Positions 36,023-44,425 of a DNA stretch of 45,331 bases are shown here, one piece after another; position 1 is the stretch's first letter, and each line of letters begins with the position of its first letter. Under the pieces are notes generated by a model. The model did not search any database, was not told the DNA's origin, and worked only from the letters and a program-made list of their open reading frames with translations. The stretch is from an uncultured Lachnospiraceae bacterium (lineage in GTDB: Bacteria; Bacillota; Clostridia; Lachnospirales; Lachnospiraceae): positions 1 through 45,331 of the forward strand of contig CAMWMS010000002.1 in NCBI GenBank assembly GCA_947175435.1, in the 5' to 3' direction. The translations under genes were made by a program, and so were the position numbers.

Positions 36023-36162
36023 TCCGTTATCCTCCAAATTGTATTAATCTATCCGGTAAATCTTCATAGATTATATTTTACCATAATTTATGTATTTTAC
36101 ACTATACAAAAAAGTCCTCGCGTCCATTTTATTTCATAGAGTGCATTTCCCTCTAAAACGCG

Positions 36163-36188
36163 AAAAGGTAAAGGGCCTCCCCTCTACC
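36163..36188 (-). terminator. Terminator overlapping the SEDS stop codon
   Basis: GGTAAAGGG (36167-36175) and CCCTCTACC (36180-36188) pair over nine bases (one G-T) around a four-base loop; on the reverse strand TTTT follows. The stop codon of the SEDS-like gene sits inside the stem. Confidence 0.65.
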
Positions 36189-37557
36189 TCTTTTCCAACT
36201 TGATGCTTAATCTCCATGCCGGACGCCGTCTCACCGACTCATCCGTTATGATCCTCTCGTTGCGGTGTATACTGAGTAACAATCCGATCAGCGCCGCATA
36301 AGTCATCGCCGTGCAGGCACCGTATGATACGAACGGAAGCTGTAGGCTGTTCACAGGACAATATCCGGTATTGATCAAAACTCCTTCCAGACAGTTGACC
36401 AGAAATACCATAAAGCAGGCCGCAGATATCATGAACCCGAGTTGGTTTTTCTGATTTTTCACAATGCGAAACGCCCTTATGATCACTGCCACAAACGCCA
36501 CGACCATAGCCAGACCTGCCACTATCCCGTAGGTGCAGATCAGTTGTAGAAAAACAAAAGGTGTGGTGGGATACGACATCGGAACTCCTATGAGATACGA
36601 CTTCGAATCTCGTATGAGTCCACCCTCAATAAAAAATGAGCTTTCGGATGCCCCGATCAGTTTCGCCGCACTCCACTCCCGTCTGATCCACATATAAATA
36701 TAACCTGCCCCTTCTGCATATTGATCGGGATGGATAAACGCCATCAGACGTTGCTCCCGAAATCCTCCCCCGTCCCACAAAATTATAATTCCCACAATAA
36801 CCAAAATGCCCGCCAACAGCAAATGCGCCGCAATGATGGCCGTGGCAGTCTTCTTATTTACAGCAAACCACCCTTTCCAAACCGCAATGATTAACAATAC
36901 AGTACACATCATATATATATTGATTGCTGCATACCGCGAGACCGCAAGATAATTTGTAAGCAGCATAATAATAATCTGCAAGCCGATTCCACAGGCGATC
37001 ACGCTGTATCCCTTCCCTCTTAGACGGTACAGGATTCCCGCATAAAGCGGAACATAAAGATAGGCAAGCATAAACGATATGGGCATCGCTCCGTGTCGCG
37101 CTGAGTACATTAGTCCGATGTACAAGGCAACCGTTACAAACACATAGGCCCCGTAAGCGTACCGTCCGATAAAACTATAATCAAGAAAATACATTCCGGT
37201 CATCACGCCGAAAGACAGCAACAGCACAAAACACTGCCTGATAAAAGATTCCGGATACTGCGCCAGACCATCCACCGCAGATATCACAAATAATCCCGCA
37301 ACACTGAACGCAAAAGCCATCCCGATCATCTTAAAATCTGTCTGCGGTCTATGTATCCTGTCCAGTTCTACACCGACATCCACCGGATCACCCATCTCCC
37401 GCACTGCCTTTGCAACCGCTTCCTCGTGGGACTCACCCGCCTCTTCGTAGGCTGCCGCCTGATCCTCTATATGGTCGGACAACTCTCTTGCAACACCGTC
37501 CCTTGCCCTGACGCACCTGATCTGCTCCGTAACGCTCCTGATAAACTCTTCCATCAT
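36184..37557 (-). CDS. HAAS-SEDS fusion: FtsW/RodA/SpoVE-like membrane protein
   Basis: The 457-residue protein begins with a cytoplasmic HAAS / permease-prefix domain (about 5-68; ELSDHIEDQAAAYEEAGESH, AVREMGDP), followed by about ten membrane helices of SEDS type. The C-terminal NTGYCPVNSLQLPFVSYGAC (397-415) is the family's best signature. In RodA/FtsW the segment before the last helices reads TDFIF with a catalytic Asp; here it reads PTTPFVFLQL (330-339), so that Asp is missing. It may have lost glycan polymerase activity. The start overlaps the PadR stop (ATGA). A PadR-regulated HAAS protein is a common Firmicutes arrangement, but with a SEDS body it is unusual. Role in cell envelope inferred. 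Confidence 0.78.
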   Translation of the reverse strand: MMEEFIRSVTEQIRCVRARDGVARELSDHIEDQAAAYEEAGESHEEAVAKAVREMGDPVDVGVELDRIHRPQTDFKMIGMAFAFSVAGLFVISAVDGLAQYPESFIRQCFVLLLSFGVMTGMYFLDYSFIGRYAYGAYVFVTVALYIGLMYSARHGAMPISFMLAYLYVPLYAGILYRLRGKGYSVIACGIGLQIIIMLLTNYLAVSRYAAINIYMMCTVLLIIAVWKGWFAVNKKTATAIIAAHLLLAGILVIVGIIILWDGGGFREQRLMAFIHPDQYAEGAGYIYMWIRREWSAAKLIGASESSFFIEGGLIRDSKSYLIGVPMSYPTTPFVFLQLICTYGIVAGLAMVVAFVAVIIRAFRIVKNQKNQLGFMISAACFMVFLVNCLEGVLINTGYCPVNSLQLPFVSYGACTAMTYAALIGLLLSIHRNERIITDESVRRRPAWRLSIKLEKR

Positions 37558-37886
37558 GCCATCGCCTCCCAAAGTACGTTCAGTACGGCAGTCTGATACT
37601 CCTGCCACTCTTCCTTCCTGGACTTTAAATACTTTCTTCCCTCTTTCGTAATACTGTAATACTTCCGCTGTTTCCCGCTCACCCCGCTCTCGTAGGATGT
37701 CAGATAATTCTTGCCCTCCAGCGCATGAAGCAGCGGATAGAGCGTCCCCGCCTTCAATACAAATACATTATTGGATCTCTTCTGCAACGTCTCGATCATC
37801 TCATACCCATACATATCCTGCTCCTCCAGCAAACGCAGCAAAAGCATGGACGTGCTTCCCGAAATCAGCGATTTGTCTATTGCCAT
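37554..37886 (-). CDS. PadR family transcriptional regulator
   Basis: The 110-residue protein shows the PadR winged helix: STSMLLLRLLEEQDMYGYEMI, LKAGTLYPLLHALEGKNYLT and the wing GKQRKYYSITKEGRKYL. PadR repressors usually control the gene beside them and respond to envelope-active compounds. The stop overlaps the next start by 4 nt, so it is translated together with the HAAS-SEDS protein. Two palindromes lie in its own promoter (37972-38033), so autoregulation is very likely. Confidence 0.92.
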   Translation of the reverse strand: MAIDKSLISGSTSMLLLRLLEEQDMYGYEMIETLQKRSNNVFVLKAGTLYPLLHALEGKNYLTSYESGVSGKQRKYYSITKEGRKYLKSRKEEWQEYQTAVLNVLWEAMA

Positions 37887-37971
37887 GGTATTGTTTCTCT
37901 CCTTTCTTTACATTATGTAAACCAAACAATCTTAGACCACCTACTGAGGTGCCATAAGTGCTTCCGCTTTT

Positions 37972-37992
37972 ATATATAGATCATCTATATAT
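37972..37992. promoter_or_regulatory. PadR operator, perfect palindrome
   Basis: A 21-bp perfect palindrome with ten-base arms ATATATAGAT / ATCTATATAT and a single central base at 37982. It lies just downstream of the presumed transcription start of the PadR gene. A near-identical copy sits at 38008-38028. Confidence 0.75.
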
Positions 37993-38004
37993 CTTGTGTT
38001 TTCT

Positions 38005-38033
38005 ATTATATATAGATGATCTACATATGTCAA
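38005..38033 (-). promoter_or_regulatory. Consensus promoter of padR, with second operator in the spacer
   Basis: Reverse strand TTGACA (38033-38028), 17-nt spacer, TATAAT (38010-38005): the full sigma-A consensus. The second palindrome (38008-38028, one mismatched pair) fills the spacer between -35 and -10, so repressor binding would exclude polymerase. Confidence 0.85.
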
Positions 38034-38048
38034 GCCCGATTTTTGCAG

Positions 38049-38073
38049 ACTTCCTTTGCACGGGTCTGCGCAT
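38049..38073. repeat. 25-nt repeat, copy 2
   Basis: Identical to 29719-29743. On the reverse strand it begins immediately after the T-run of the rplT terminator and ends 15 bp before the padR promoter. Confidence 0.75.
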
Positions 38074-38106
38074 AAAAAAAGAGACACGACCTAAGCCATG
38101 TCCCTT
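38074..38106 (-). terminator. Terminator of the infC-rpmI-rplT operon
   Basis: On the reverse strand GGGACATG, loop GCTTAGGT and CGTGTCTC form an eight-pair stem with wobble pairs, followed by a run of seven T, shortly after the rplT stop. Confidence 0.7.
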
Positions 38107-38139
38107 ACTTCATTCGCTATATTGTCCGCCAAACGATCC

Positions 38140-38496
38140 TTACTTCAGATTCGCCTTAGCAAGCTCCGCCAATGTGGTAAATCCTGCCGCATCATTGACT
38201 GCCATCTCAGCTAACATCTTTCTGTTCATGTCCACGCCTGCATTTTTCAGACCAAACATGAATTTGCTGTAAGATAAGCCGTTCATTCTTGCAGCCGCAT
38301 TGATACGTGCGATCCACAACTGTCTGAACTGACGCTTCTTCTCTTTTCTTCCTGCGTAAGAAGATGCCAAAGCTCTCATTACAGACTGCTTTGCTACTCT
38401 ATACTGTTTAGATCTTGCGCCTCTGTAACCTTTTGCAAGCTTTAATACTCTGTTATGTTTCTTTTTAGCGTTTACACCGCCTTTAATTCTTGCCAT
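38140..38496 (-). CDS. rplT: 50S ribosomal protein L20
   Basis: The 118-residue protein has the standard L20 sequence: [60 protein letters not shown]. It binds 23S rRNA early in 50S assembly and in Firmicutes represses its own operon by binding the leader upstream of infC. Last gene of the infC-rpmI-rplT operon, 43 bp after rpmI. Confidence 0.97.
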   Translation of the reverse strand: MARIKGGVNAKKKHNRVLKLAKGYRGARSKQYRVAKQSVMRALASSYAGRKEKKRQFRQLWIARINAAARMNGLSYSKFMFGLKNAGVDMNRKMLAEMAVNDAAGFTTLAELAKANLK

Positions 38497-38539
38497 GTCT
38501 TTTTCCTCCTTATGACCAAAGACTCTGTTTTATGACCTT

Positions 38540-38737
38540 TTACAGATAAGGTAAAATCTTCTTCATATTCTTAACATTCGTTGCGTCTGTCATAGCCGGC
38601 TTTCTAAGATTTCTCTTATTCTTAGTCGTCTTCTTGGTTAAGATATGGCGTTTATAAGCTTTATTTCTTTTCAGCTTACCTGTTCCGGTTACTTTAAAAC
38701 GTTTCGCAGCAGATCTGCTTGTCTTCATTTTGGGCAT
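38540..38737 (-). CDS. rpmI: 50S ribosomal protein L35
   Basis: The 65-residue basic protein ([40 protein letters not shown]) is a textbook L35. Located between infC and rplT, with AGGAGG before the start. Confidence 0.97.
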   Translation of the reverse strand: MPKMKTSRSAAKRFKVTGTGKLKRNKAYKRHILTKKTTKNKRNLRKPAMTDATNVKNMKKILPYL

Positions 38738-38809
38738 TGCACAATTCCTCCTATATTAATAAATTTTTGAGATATCAATCCAAGATATCAGTTTATTTCA
38801 ACTAAGCAG

Positions 38810-39316
38810 CTATCGCTTCTCAGCCAAAAACATAGTCATGCTCCTGCCTTCAACCTTAGGAGCCTTATCCACAATCGCAATGTCGGAAAGCGCTTCGGCA
38901 ATATCATCCAGAATATGCTTACTGTTATTCATATGCGCCATCTCACGACCGCGGAAACGAAGTGTGATCTTCACCCTGTCACCCTTGCTGATAAACTTTC
39001 TGGCAGCGTTGATCTTCGTGTTAAGATCGTTGGTGTCAATATTAGGAGACAGACGAATTTCCTTGATCTCAACGGTTTTCTGTTTCTTCTTCGCCTCTTT
39101 CTCTTTTCTGGTCTGCTCATACTTGAACTTACCGTAATCCACGATCTTGCAGACAGGCGGTTTCGCCGTAGGAGCGATCTTCACCAGATCCACGCCCGCT
39201 TCCTCTGCCAGTTTCATAGCTTCTTTCGTCGGCATGATACCGAGCTGTTCGCCGTCCTCGCCGATCACACGCACTTCTTTGTCTCTAATCTGTTCGTTAA
39301 TGAATAATTCGCTAAT
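38810..39316 (-). CDS. infC: Translation initiation factor IF-3, probable ATT start
   Basis: The 168-residue IF-3 (SELFINEQIRDKEVRVIGED, VCKIVDYGKFKYEQTRKEKE, RFRGREMAHM) blocks 50S joining and checks the start codon. The frame can be read back to ATG 39364 or 39331, but the family starts near SELFINEQIR, and the only strong ribosome site, GGAGGG at 39329-39324, lies 7 nt before an ATT codon at 39316. ATT as infC start is known in other bacteria and lets IF-3 limit its own synthesis. A terminator-type attenuator lies just upstream. Confidence 0.93.
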   Translation of the reverse strand: MSELFINEQIRDKEVRVIGEDGEQLGIMPTKEAMKLAEEAGVDLVKIAPTAKPPVCKIVDYGKFKYEQTRKEKEAKKKQKTVEIKEIRLSPNIDTNDLNTKINAARKFISKGDRVKITLRFRGREMAHMNNSKHILDDIAEALSDIAIVDKAPKVEGRSMTMFLAEKR

Positions 39317-39517
39317 GGTTCTTCCCTCCATACCATAAGAAAATATTAAAAAAGTGGATAGCATAACTATCCACCTGTCAATTCATTATATTCACGCTTC
39401 TCTACTCTGCCACTATGGTAGAGTTCAATCAGAAGTCTCGAATTATGAACGCTTGCGAACTCAATCGTTGCAAGGTGAGAGTGGATACTCTGCTTGGATG
39501 TCATGCGCTCTCGCACA
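39317..39517 (-). ncRNA. Leader of infC-rpmI-rplT, L20-type attenuator
   Basis: From the presumed start near 39517 the transcript contains about 140 nt of structured, non-coding sequence with complementary segments (for example CTCTACC and GGCAGAGTAGAG), then a perfect terminator: GTGGATAG (39361-39354 when read in reverse, arms 39354-39361 and 39367-39374), loop of five, and six T (39353-39348). This is how Firmicutes L20 leaders work: L20 bound to the leader favours termination before infC. The identity as an L20 leader is from position and structure, not a covariance-model match. Confidence 0.72.
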
Positions 39518-39523
39518 TTTGCT

Positions 39524-39552
39524 AATGTAACACAAGATTTGGTCTGTGTCAA
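39524..39552 (-). promoter_or_regulatory. infC: Promoter of the infC operon
   Basis: Reverse strand TTGACA (39552-39547), 17-nt spacer, TACATT (39529-39524). It sits between the GH2 stop codon and the leader. Confidence 0.7.
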
Positions 39553-39582
39553 CGGGTTTTAATGATTTTTACCGAAAAACTT

Positions 39583-41439
39583 TTATAAGCCTTCGTCCTG
39601 CTCCGTGCATTCATGAAAAATCTGATCCAGTTCCCGATTCAACGCCTTGATCGTATCCGGATCGATCTTCACAACTTCTCTGTCATAAGTCATGACCCCG
39701 TTTATTTCCGTCTCGATATCACTGACCTGGGTGTAGATTGCCGTAGACAGTCCGCACGCAACATTCGGAAAAACTTCCTCTTCTATCAGTCGCCGGTATC
39801 CCGCAGTCAGCGCCTCGCCGGAGGGATAATGCCGATAGCCGAATTTCCTCTTGCTGAACATATGTCCCGCAACCGGATAAGCATATCCGCCGAATTCCGT
39901 CAATGCTACCACACGGTCTTTCTGCGGTGAAACCGCAAGTCCGCGTCTGTAATTATGAATGCTGTACATATCCCCACCCTTTTGGTCAAACCATCCGCAG
40001 GCCTGATTAATCAGCCGGGTCTTATCCAGACTACGCAGTTTCTCGGTTATTTTCGCGGCATCGAACTGTCCCCATCCCTCATTAAAAGGAACCCACGCGG
40101 CAATACACGGATGATTATAAAGCTGTTTTACCATGCCCGTCAAATCGCGGCAGTACTGTCTCCTGCCCTCCGGATCCTCCCGCTTGAATCTTCGGTAATT
40201 GCTGTCGGACATCTCTCTGGCAATACTGTCGGAAAAATTCGCAATTCCCGCCACAAATGCCATGTTGTACGCTCCGCCTCCGTTCGGCATATCCTGCCAC
40301 ACCAGCATTCCGATCCTGTCACAGTGATAATAGAATCTCTCCGATTCCACTTTAACATGCTTGCGGATGGTGTTGTATCCCAGCTCCTTCTGCTTCTCTA
40401 TATCATAGACGAGCGCCTCATCACAGGGCGGCGTCATCAGGCTCTCCGGCCAGTAACCCTGATCTAACAATCCGTTAAAGAAATACGGCTTATTATTCAG
40501 GAAAAATCTTAATATCCCTTTTGCGTCCCTGTCCACCGAAACTTTGCGCATTCCGAAATAGGATGTGACCACATCATCTCCCAGCGTAATCTGTACATTA
40601 TAAAGAAAAGGATCTTCCGGCGACCACGATTGAAAACCGTTAAGAGCGATCACACATTCCTTTCCCGAATCAGCCTGCGCCTGGGCAATGACCTTATCCT
40701 GTTCCATGATCGTGATCTGCACGGCCTGCTCACCTTTGCATATTGCTTTTTCCTGATCAGACTTCACCGGTCCCATCGCGCCGGCTCTGCTATTCATCCC
40801 CGCAGTCTTAAATTTGAACCGCACCGCACTCTTATCATAGAGCGGCGTAATCTTAACCCACTCGATATATTCTTCCGGCACGCTCTCCATCCACACCGTC
40901 TGCCAGATTCCACTCTGGGGCGTATAGAACAGCGAACTTAAGATTCCTTTCTTCGAAAGCTTCTGCTTTCCCCTCGCATGAGGACTGCACTCGGTTTCAT
41001 CCGTGACATGAAGCGTCAGCACATTTTCATCCTGCAGCACATCTGTCACATCGAAGTGAAAAGGCAAATAGCCTCCCTTATGCTGTCCCAGCGGTGTGCC
41101 GTTTAAGAATACCTCACACTCCTGATCGACCGCGCCGAAATGAAGGAGCACACGGCTCTTCAAAAACCCTTCCGGCAGTCTGAAAACTTTCCGATAATGC
41201 AGATACATCCCCGGTTTCAGCTGCTCCTCTACGCCGGACAGAACCGTCTCCGGCGAGAATGGAACCAGAATTTTTCTGTTATATTCCGCCGCCTCTATCT
41301 CCGCCGAGTTGCTGATACAGCAGTCCCACTCCCCGTTCAGATTAAAATAACTGTCCCGCACAAGATTCGGCCGCGGATACTCCTGCCATACCTGTTCCCG
41401 ATTCAAACTTCTGCCCCATCTGCTGAACAATTGCGCCAT
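39583..41439 (-). CDS. Glycoside hydrolase family 2 (beta-galactosidase/glucuronidase-like)
   Basis: The 618-residue enzyme has the GH2 order: N-terminal jelly-roll (NLNGEWDCCIS, LHFGAVDQECEVFLNGTPLG, YLPFHFDVTDVL), an Ig-like domain (WSPEDPFLYNVQITL, YFGMRKVSVD) and a TIM barrel with the acid/base Glu in WVPFNEGWGQFD and a second Glu in VALTEFGGYAYP, the nucleophile candidate. No signal peptide, so it acts in the cytoplasm on imported glycosides; the sugar is not clear. ATG at 41439 has GGAGAG upstream; the longer frame to 41511 is rejected. Divergent from an MFS transporter that may import its substrate. Confidence 0.88.
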   Translation of the reverse strand: MAQLFSRWGRSLNREQVWQEYPRPNLVRDSYFNLNGEWDCCISNSAEIEAAEYNRKILVPFSPETVLSGVEEQLKPGMYLHYRKVFRLPEGFLKSRVLLHFGAVDQECEVFLNGTPLGQHKGGYLPFHFDVTDVLQDENVLTLHVTDETECSPHARGKQKLSKKGILSSLFYTPQSGIWQTVWMESVPEEYIEWVKITPLYDKSAVRFKFKTAGMNSRAGAMGPVKSDQEKAICKGEQAVQITIMEQDKVIAQAQADSGKECVIALNGFQSWSPEDPFLYNVQITLGDDVVTSYFGMRKVSVDRDAKGILRFFLNNKPYFFNGLLDQGYWPESLMTPPCDEALVYDIEKQKELGYNTIRKHVKVESERFYYHCDRIGMLVWQDMPNGGGAYNMAFVAGIANFSDSIAREMSDSNYRRFKREDPEGRRQYCRDLTGMVKQLYNHPCIAAWVPFNEGWGQFDAAKITEKLRSLDKTRLINQACGWFDQKGGDMYSIHNYRRGLAVSPQKDRVVALTEFGGYAYPVAGHMFSKRKFGYRHYPSGEALTAGYRRLIEEEVFPNVACGLSTAIYTQVSDIETEINGVMTYDREVVKIDPDTIKALNRELDQIFHECTEQDEGL

Positions 41440-41525
41440 GCTCTCTCTCCTGTTCTTTCCGGTCTGCGACGATTCGCGATTTTGATGTATTCTGCCGTTT
41501 ATCGGCAACATGATATACTGTGTTC

Positions 41526-41553
41526 ATTGTATCAGATTTTCATACACTTTCAA
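41526..41553 (-). promoter_or_regulatory. Promoter of the GH2 gene
   Basis: Reverse strand TTGAAA (41553-41548), 16-nt spacer, TACAAT (41531-41526). The remaining gap to the MFS gene (about 41554-41874) holds only AT-rich sequence, including TACAAT near 41798 on the forward strand as a possible -10 for the transporter; no gene is seen there. Confidence 0.6.
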
Positions 41554-41874
41554 AGTACTATTACGGTATCATACAGCATATATATGAAAAAATTTGGGGA
41601 TTGTCTTCGGTCAGTGCTTAACAAGGTTTCAATATTTACCTTTTACACATTGGCCAACCCGGTCGCTCAAAGGAGAGTTAATATCTGCGTCACCGCGCTC
41701 TCGCTCCCCTCTGAGCTTAGGCTGTGGCGTGGGTATGAAAAGTAACTTTCAATATCCTGCAAACGAATTTGATATCTTTTCCAACATTTCTATGATACAA
41801 TATGTATAGATATACACGAATTATCACATAAAAGTCAACTTGCGCTTTGCGGGTTTGCGAAACAAAGAAAGGGC

Positions 41875-43173
41875 ATGGATATTAAAATGAAATTAAACTA
41901 TAAGCAAACGATACTGATCGGTCTGGCATTTCTGTCGATCTCTGCTTTCTGGCAGATGTATGACAATATCATACCGCTAATTCTCAAGAACTCCTTTGAT
42001 CTGGGAGAAACCATCACCGGTGTCATCATGGCCGCCGATAATGTTCTGGCGCTTTTCCTGCTCCCGTTCTTCGGTTCGCTTTCGGATAAAACAGAAACGA
42101 AGATCGGAAAAAGGATGCCTTTTATCTTAACCGGAACCGGCCTGTCAGTTATTTTCCTACTGCTTCTGCCCGCCGCAGACCGGGCCAGAAATCTGCCCTT
42201 ATTCATTGTCGTATTGTTCCTGGTACTATTAGCCATGGGACTTTACCGTTCTCCCTCCGTTGCGCTTATGCCGGATCTGACACCGAAGCCCCTGCGCAGT
42301 AAAGGAAACGCAGTCATCAATCTGATGGGTGCCGTGGGCGGTGTCTATTCACTTATTATGATACGTGCACTGGTGGGAAGCGGTGCAACACCGAATTATT
42401 TTCCGCTGTTTTCTTCCATCGCCCTGTTAATGGTCGTGTCTGTTGTCGTTCTCTTTTGTACCATAAAGGAAAAAAAGATTTCGAATGAAATAGATGATGC
42501 AAATGAAATGAGTTCGGATACTGAAGAAAACCCCGCAAAATCTGCGGCAGGTTCCGCCCTGCCTCCGGATGTCAGACGCAGCCTGATTTTCATACTGCTC
42601 TCCATCGCGCTGTGGTATATCGCCTACAATGCGGTCACCACCGCCTTCTCACGCTACGCCACGCATGTCTGGGGCATGGAACACGGCGGATATGCCAACT
42701 GTCTGATGGTAGCGACAGTCGCCGCAATTGTCAGCTATATTCCGATCGGCGCGCTTTCCAGCCGCATCGGCCGCAAACGTACAATCCTCATCGGCGTTAC
42801 GCTGTTGGCGCTCTGCTATCTGTGCGCCTCCTTTTACAACAGTTATCATGTGTCGATGAATCTGTTCTTCGGAATCATCGGTTTTGCTTGGGCGGCGATT
42901 AATGTCAATTCTTTCCCCATGGTTGTGGAGATCGCTTCCGCGGGAGACGTAGGTAAATATACCGGATATTATTATACCTTCTCGATGGCAGCGCAGGTAG
43001 TCACCCCGATCCTCTCCGGATATCTGCTGGAACATGTCTCCTACCGGACACTGTTCCCCTATTCCGCGTTCTTTTCCGTTCTGGCTTTTCTCACCATGCT
43101 GATGGTAAAACACGGGGATTCCAAGCCGGAGAAAAAGGGAAGTATGCTGGAGAACTTTGATGTGGATGATTGA
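41875..43173 (+). CDS. MFS transporter, sugar/glycoside type
   Basis: The 432-residue protein has twelve predicted membrane helices with the loop motif GSLSDKTETKIGKRMPFIL between helices 2 and 3, the D...GKR(M)P pattern of sucrose-type (SUC/SLC45-like) and GPH-like MFS carriers, and LSSRIGRKRTILIG in the second half. A charged cytoplasmic loop (about 205-235) splits the halves. Likely imports a sugar or glycoside with H+ or Na+. The start could be ATG 41875 or 41887; neither has ideal spacing to GAAAGGG. Divergent from the GH2 gene, which suggests a small sugar-use module. Confidence 0.85.
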   Translation: MDIKMKLNYKQTILIGLAFLSISAFWQMYDNIIPLILKNSFDLGETITGVIMAADNVLALFLLPFFGSLSDKTETKIGKRMPFILTGTGLSVIFLLLLPAADRARNLPLFIVVLFLVLLAMGLYRSPSVALMPDLTPKPLRSKGNAVINLMGAVGGVYSLIMIRALVGSGATPNYFPLFSSIALLMVVSVVVLFCTIKEKKISNEIDDANEMSSDTEENPAKSAAGSALPPDVRRSLIFILLSIALWYIAYNAVTTAFSRYATHVWGMEHGGYANCLMVATVAAIVSYIPIGALSSRIGRKRTILIGVTLLALCYLCASFYNSYHVSMNLFFGIIGFAWAAINVNSFPMVVEIASAGDVGKYTGYYYTFSMAAQVVTPILSGYLLEHVSYRTLFPYSAFFSVLAFLTMLMVKHGDSKPEKKGSMLENFDVDD

Positions 43174-43176
43174 TCA

Positions 43177-43854
43177 TTATTTCACATGAATCGTAGCCGC
43201 ACTGGCTTCATACGCTTCCATCCTGTCATAGTCACTTGTCTGGGAGTAAATGACCATATAACTTTTATCCGCATTGATGACATATGCAAGCTGTGTGATC
43301 TGAATTCCTTCCACTTGATAATGGCACAGAATCCGAAATGCCGGATAACCATCGATTTTCATGCTCTCGAAACTGTCTACGCTTACCTCGATATCTTCCT
43401 CGTAGGTCTGACGCAGACTTTCCTGTGTCTGCTCGGTAAAGGTCTCCTGCGTCATAAGCTGCAGGGACGTGTCCTGATCCATAGCTGTGTAATAGATCGA
43501 GGAAGCGTCTATCGGATATCGCCCCGTCACATACACGTTCGCCACCTCCTCAGACTCTTCAAAGCCTTCCGGCAGATCGAAAGTACAGCCCCTTGTAGTG
43601 CGCTTCGACTCCATCACGGAGGTATCCATATTATTTTCTTCCAAAAGCTCCACCGTGAGCTCCTGACGTGTCTCTTCGTCGATCTCCATCTGCGCCATGG
43701 ACGCACTCGTCTGTTCCGGTGTCAGAAGCGTGACCTGCTCTGTCATATCCGCTGTCTGTGCCTGTGTCTCCACGGCTTCTTTCTTACCGCACCCTGTTAT
43801 AAACAGCAATGTTCCTATTGTAACACAAATGACCGCAAAAAATTTATTGTTCAA
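43177..43854 (-). CDS. Secreted lipoprotein of unknown function
   Basis: The 225-residue protein has a lipoprotein signal (FFAVICVTIGTLLFITGC) followed by an acidic, Gln/Thr-rich linker and a compact domain (FDLPEGFEES, VYVTGRYPIDASSIYYTAMD, GYPAFRILCHYQVEGIQITQ) that resembles small PsbP-like lipoprotein domains with the pattern of a membrane-attached sensor or chaperone. I choose the TTG at 43854 because GAGAGG lies 8 nt upstream; the ATG at 43875 has no ribosome site. Convergent with the MFS gene, only 3 bp apart. Confidence 0.68.
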   Translation of the reverse strand: MNNKFFAVICVTIGTLLFITGCGKKEAVETQAQTADMTEQVTLLTPEQTSASMAQMEIDEETRQELTVELLEENNMDTSVMESKRTTRGCTFDLPEGFEESEEVANVYVTGRYPIDASSIYYTAMDQDTSLQLMTQETFTEQTQESLRQTYEEDIEVSVDSFESMKIDGYPAFRILCHYQVEGIQITQLAYVINADKSYMVIYSQTSDYDRMEAYEASAATIHVK

Positions 43855-44031
43855 ATTATGTACCTCTCTATCCATGTCAATATCATCATATTACATGCTT
43901 ATGCATCCACTACCCGCAAAACGCCTTCTATGTAGTGCGCTATCTGACCTATAATATTGAAATTCACACTCACTCCGGTTATTACATCAATACACATAAT
44001 ATCAGTGTGGGGTCAGCCAGCGCATCTTCGC

Positions 44032-44346
44032 CTATGATTCCTTGAAAGTGGCACATTCCGTTCCGGCACATGTGCATGCGCCGCCACCCTTAATATCTAC
44101 GTGCTCCGCATGGCATTTATAATTACTATTATACACACATTTGGTAGCTTCACAATCAATACTGATCGTTTTGCAGGGATGCTCCAGAGAACTGGTATAG
44201 GAACCTTCTCTTTTCTGCGCAAAACTTTCACAGCATGTATCCGTACAGCAGTCCGCATGTTTGCCGCCTACCATGATATCGCCCTTGCAGCAGCATTTCT
44301 CCTTATTGTAGGAACAATTTTCAACTCCACATTTTAATTCAGCCAT
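44032..44346 (-). CDS. DUF1540 Cys-rich protein (two repeats)
   Basis: The 104-residue protein contains two DUF1540 units, each with a fixed Cys pattern: CGVENCSYNKEKCCCKGDIM with DCCTDTCCESF, and CEATKCVYNSNYKCHAEHVD with ACTCAGTECATF. Small metal-binding (probably zinc) proteins of this type are common in clostridia; function unknown. AGGAGG lies 5 nt before the ATG at 44346. Confidence 0.85.
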   Translation of the reverse strand: MAELKCGVENCSYNKEKCCCKGDIMVGGKHADCCTDTCCESFAQKREGSYTSSLEHPCKTISIDCEATKCVYNSNYKCHAEHVDIKGGGACTCAGTECATFKES

Positions 44347-44425
44347 AATAACCTCCTGTTCACCGCATATTGACACACCACAGCGCATGTCTGCCTTTAT
44401 CTACACAAGGTTATTATTGCCTCGA

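Noticed and set aside
39367-39552. 61-codon reverse frame upstream of infC
   Set aside because: It lies in the promoter and structured leader of the infC operon; best explained as non-coding regulatory RNA.
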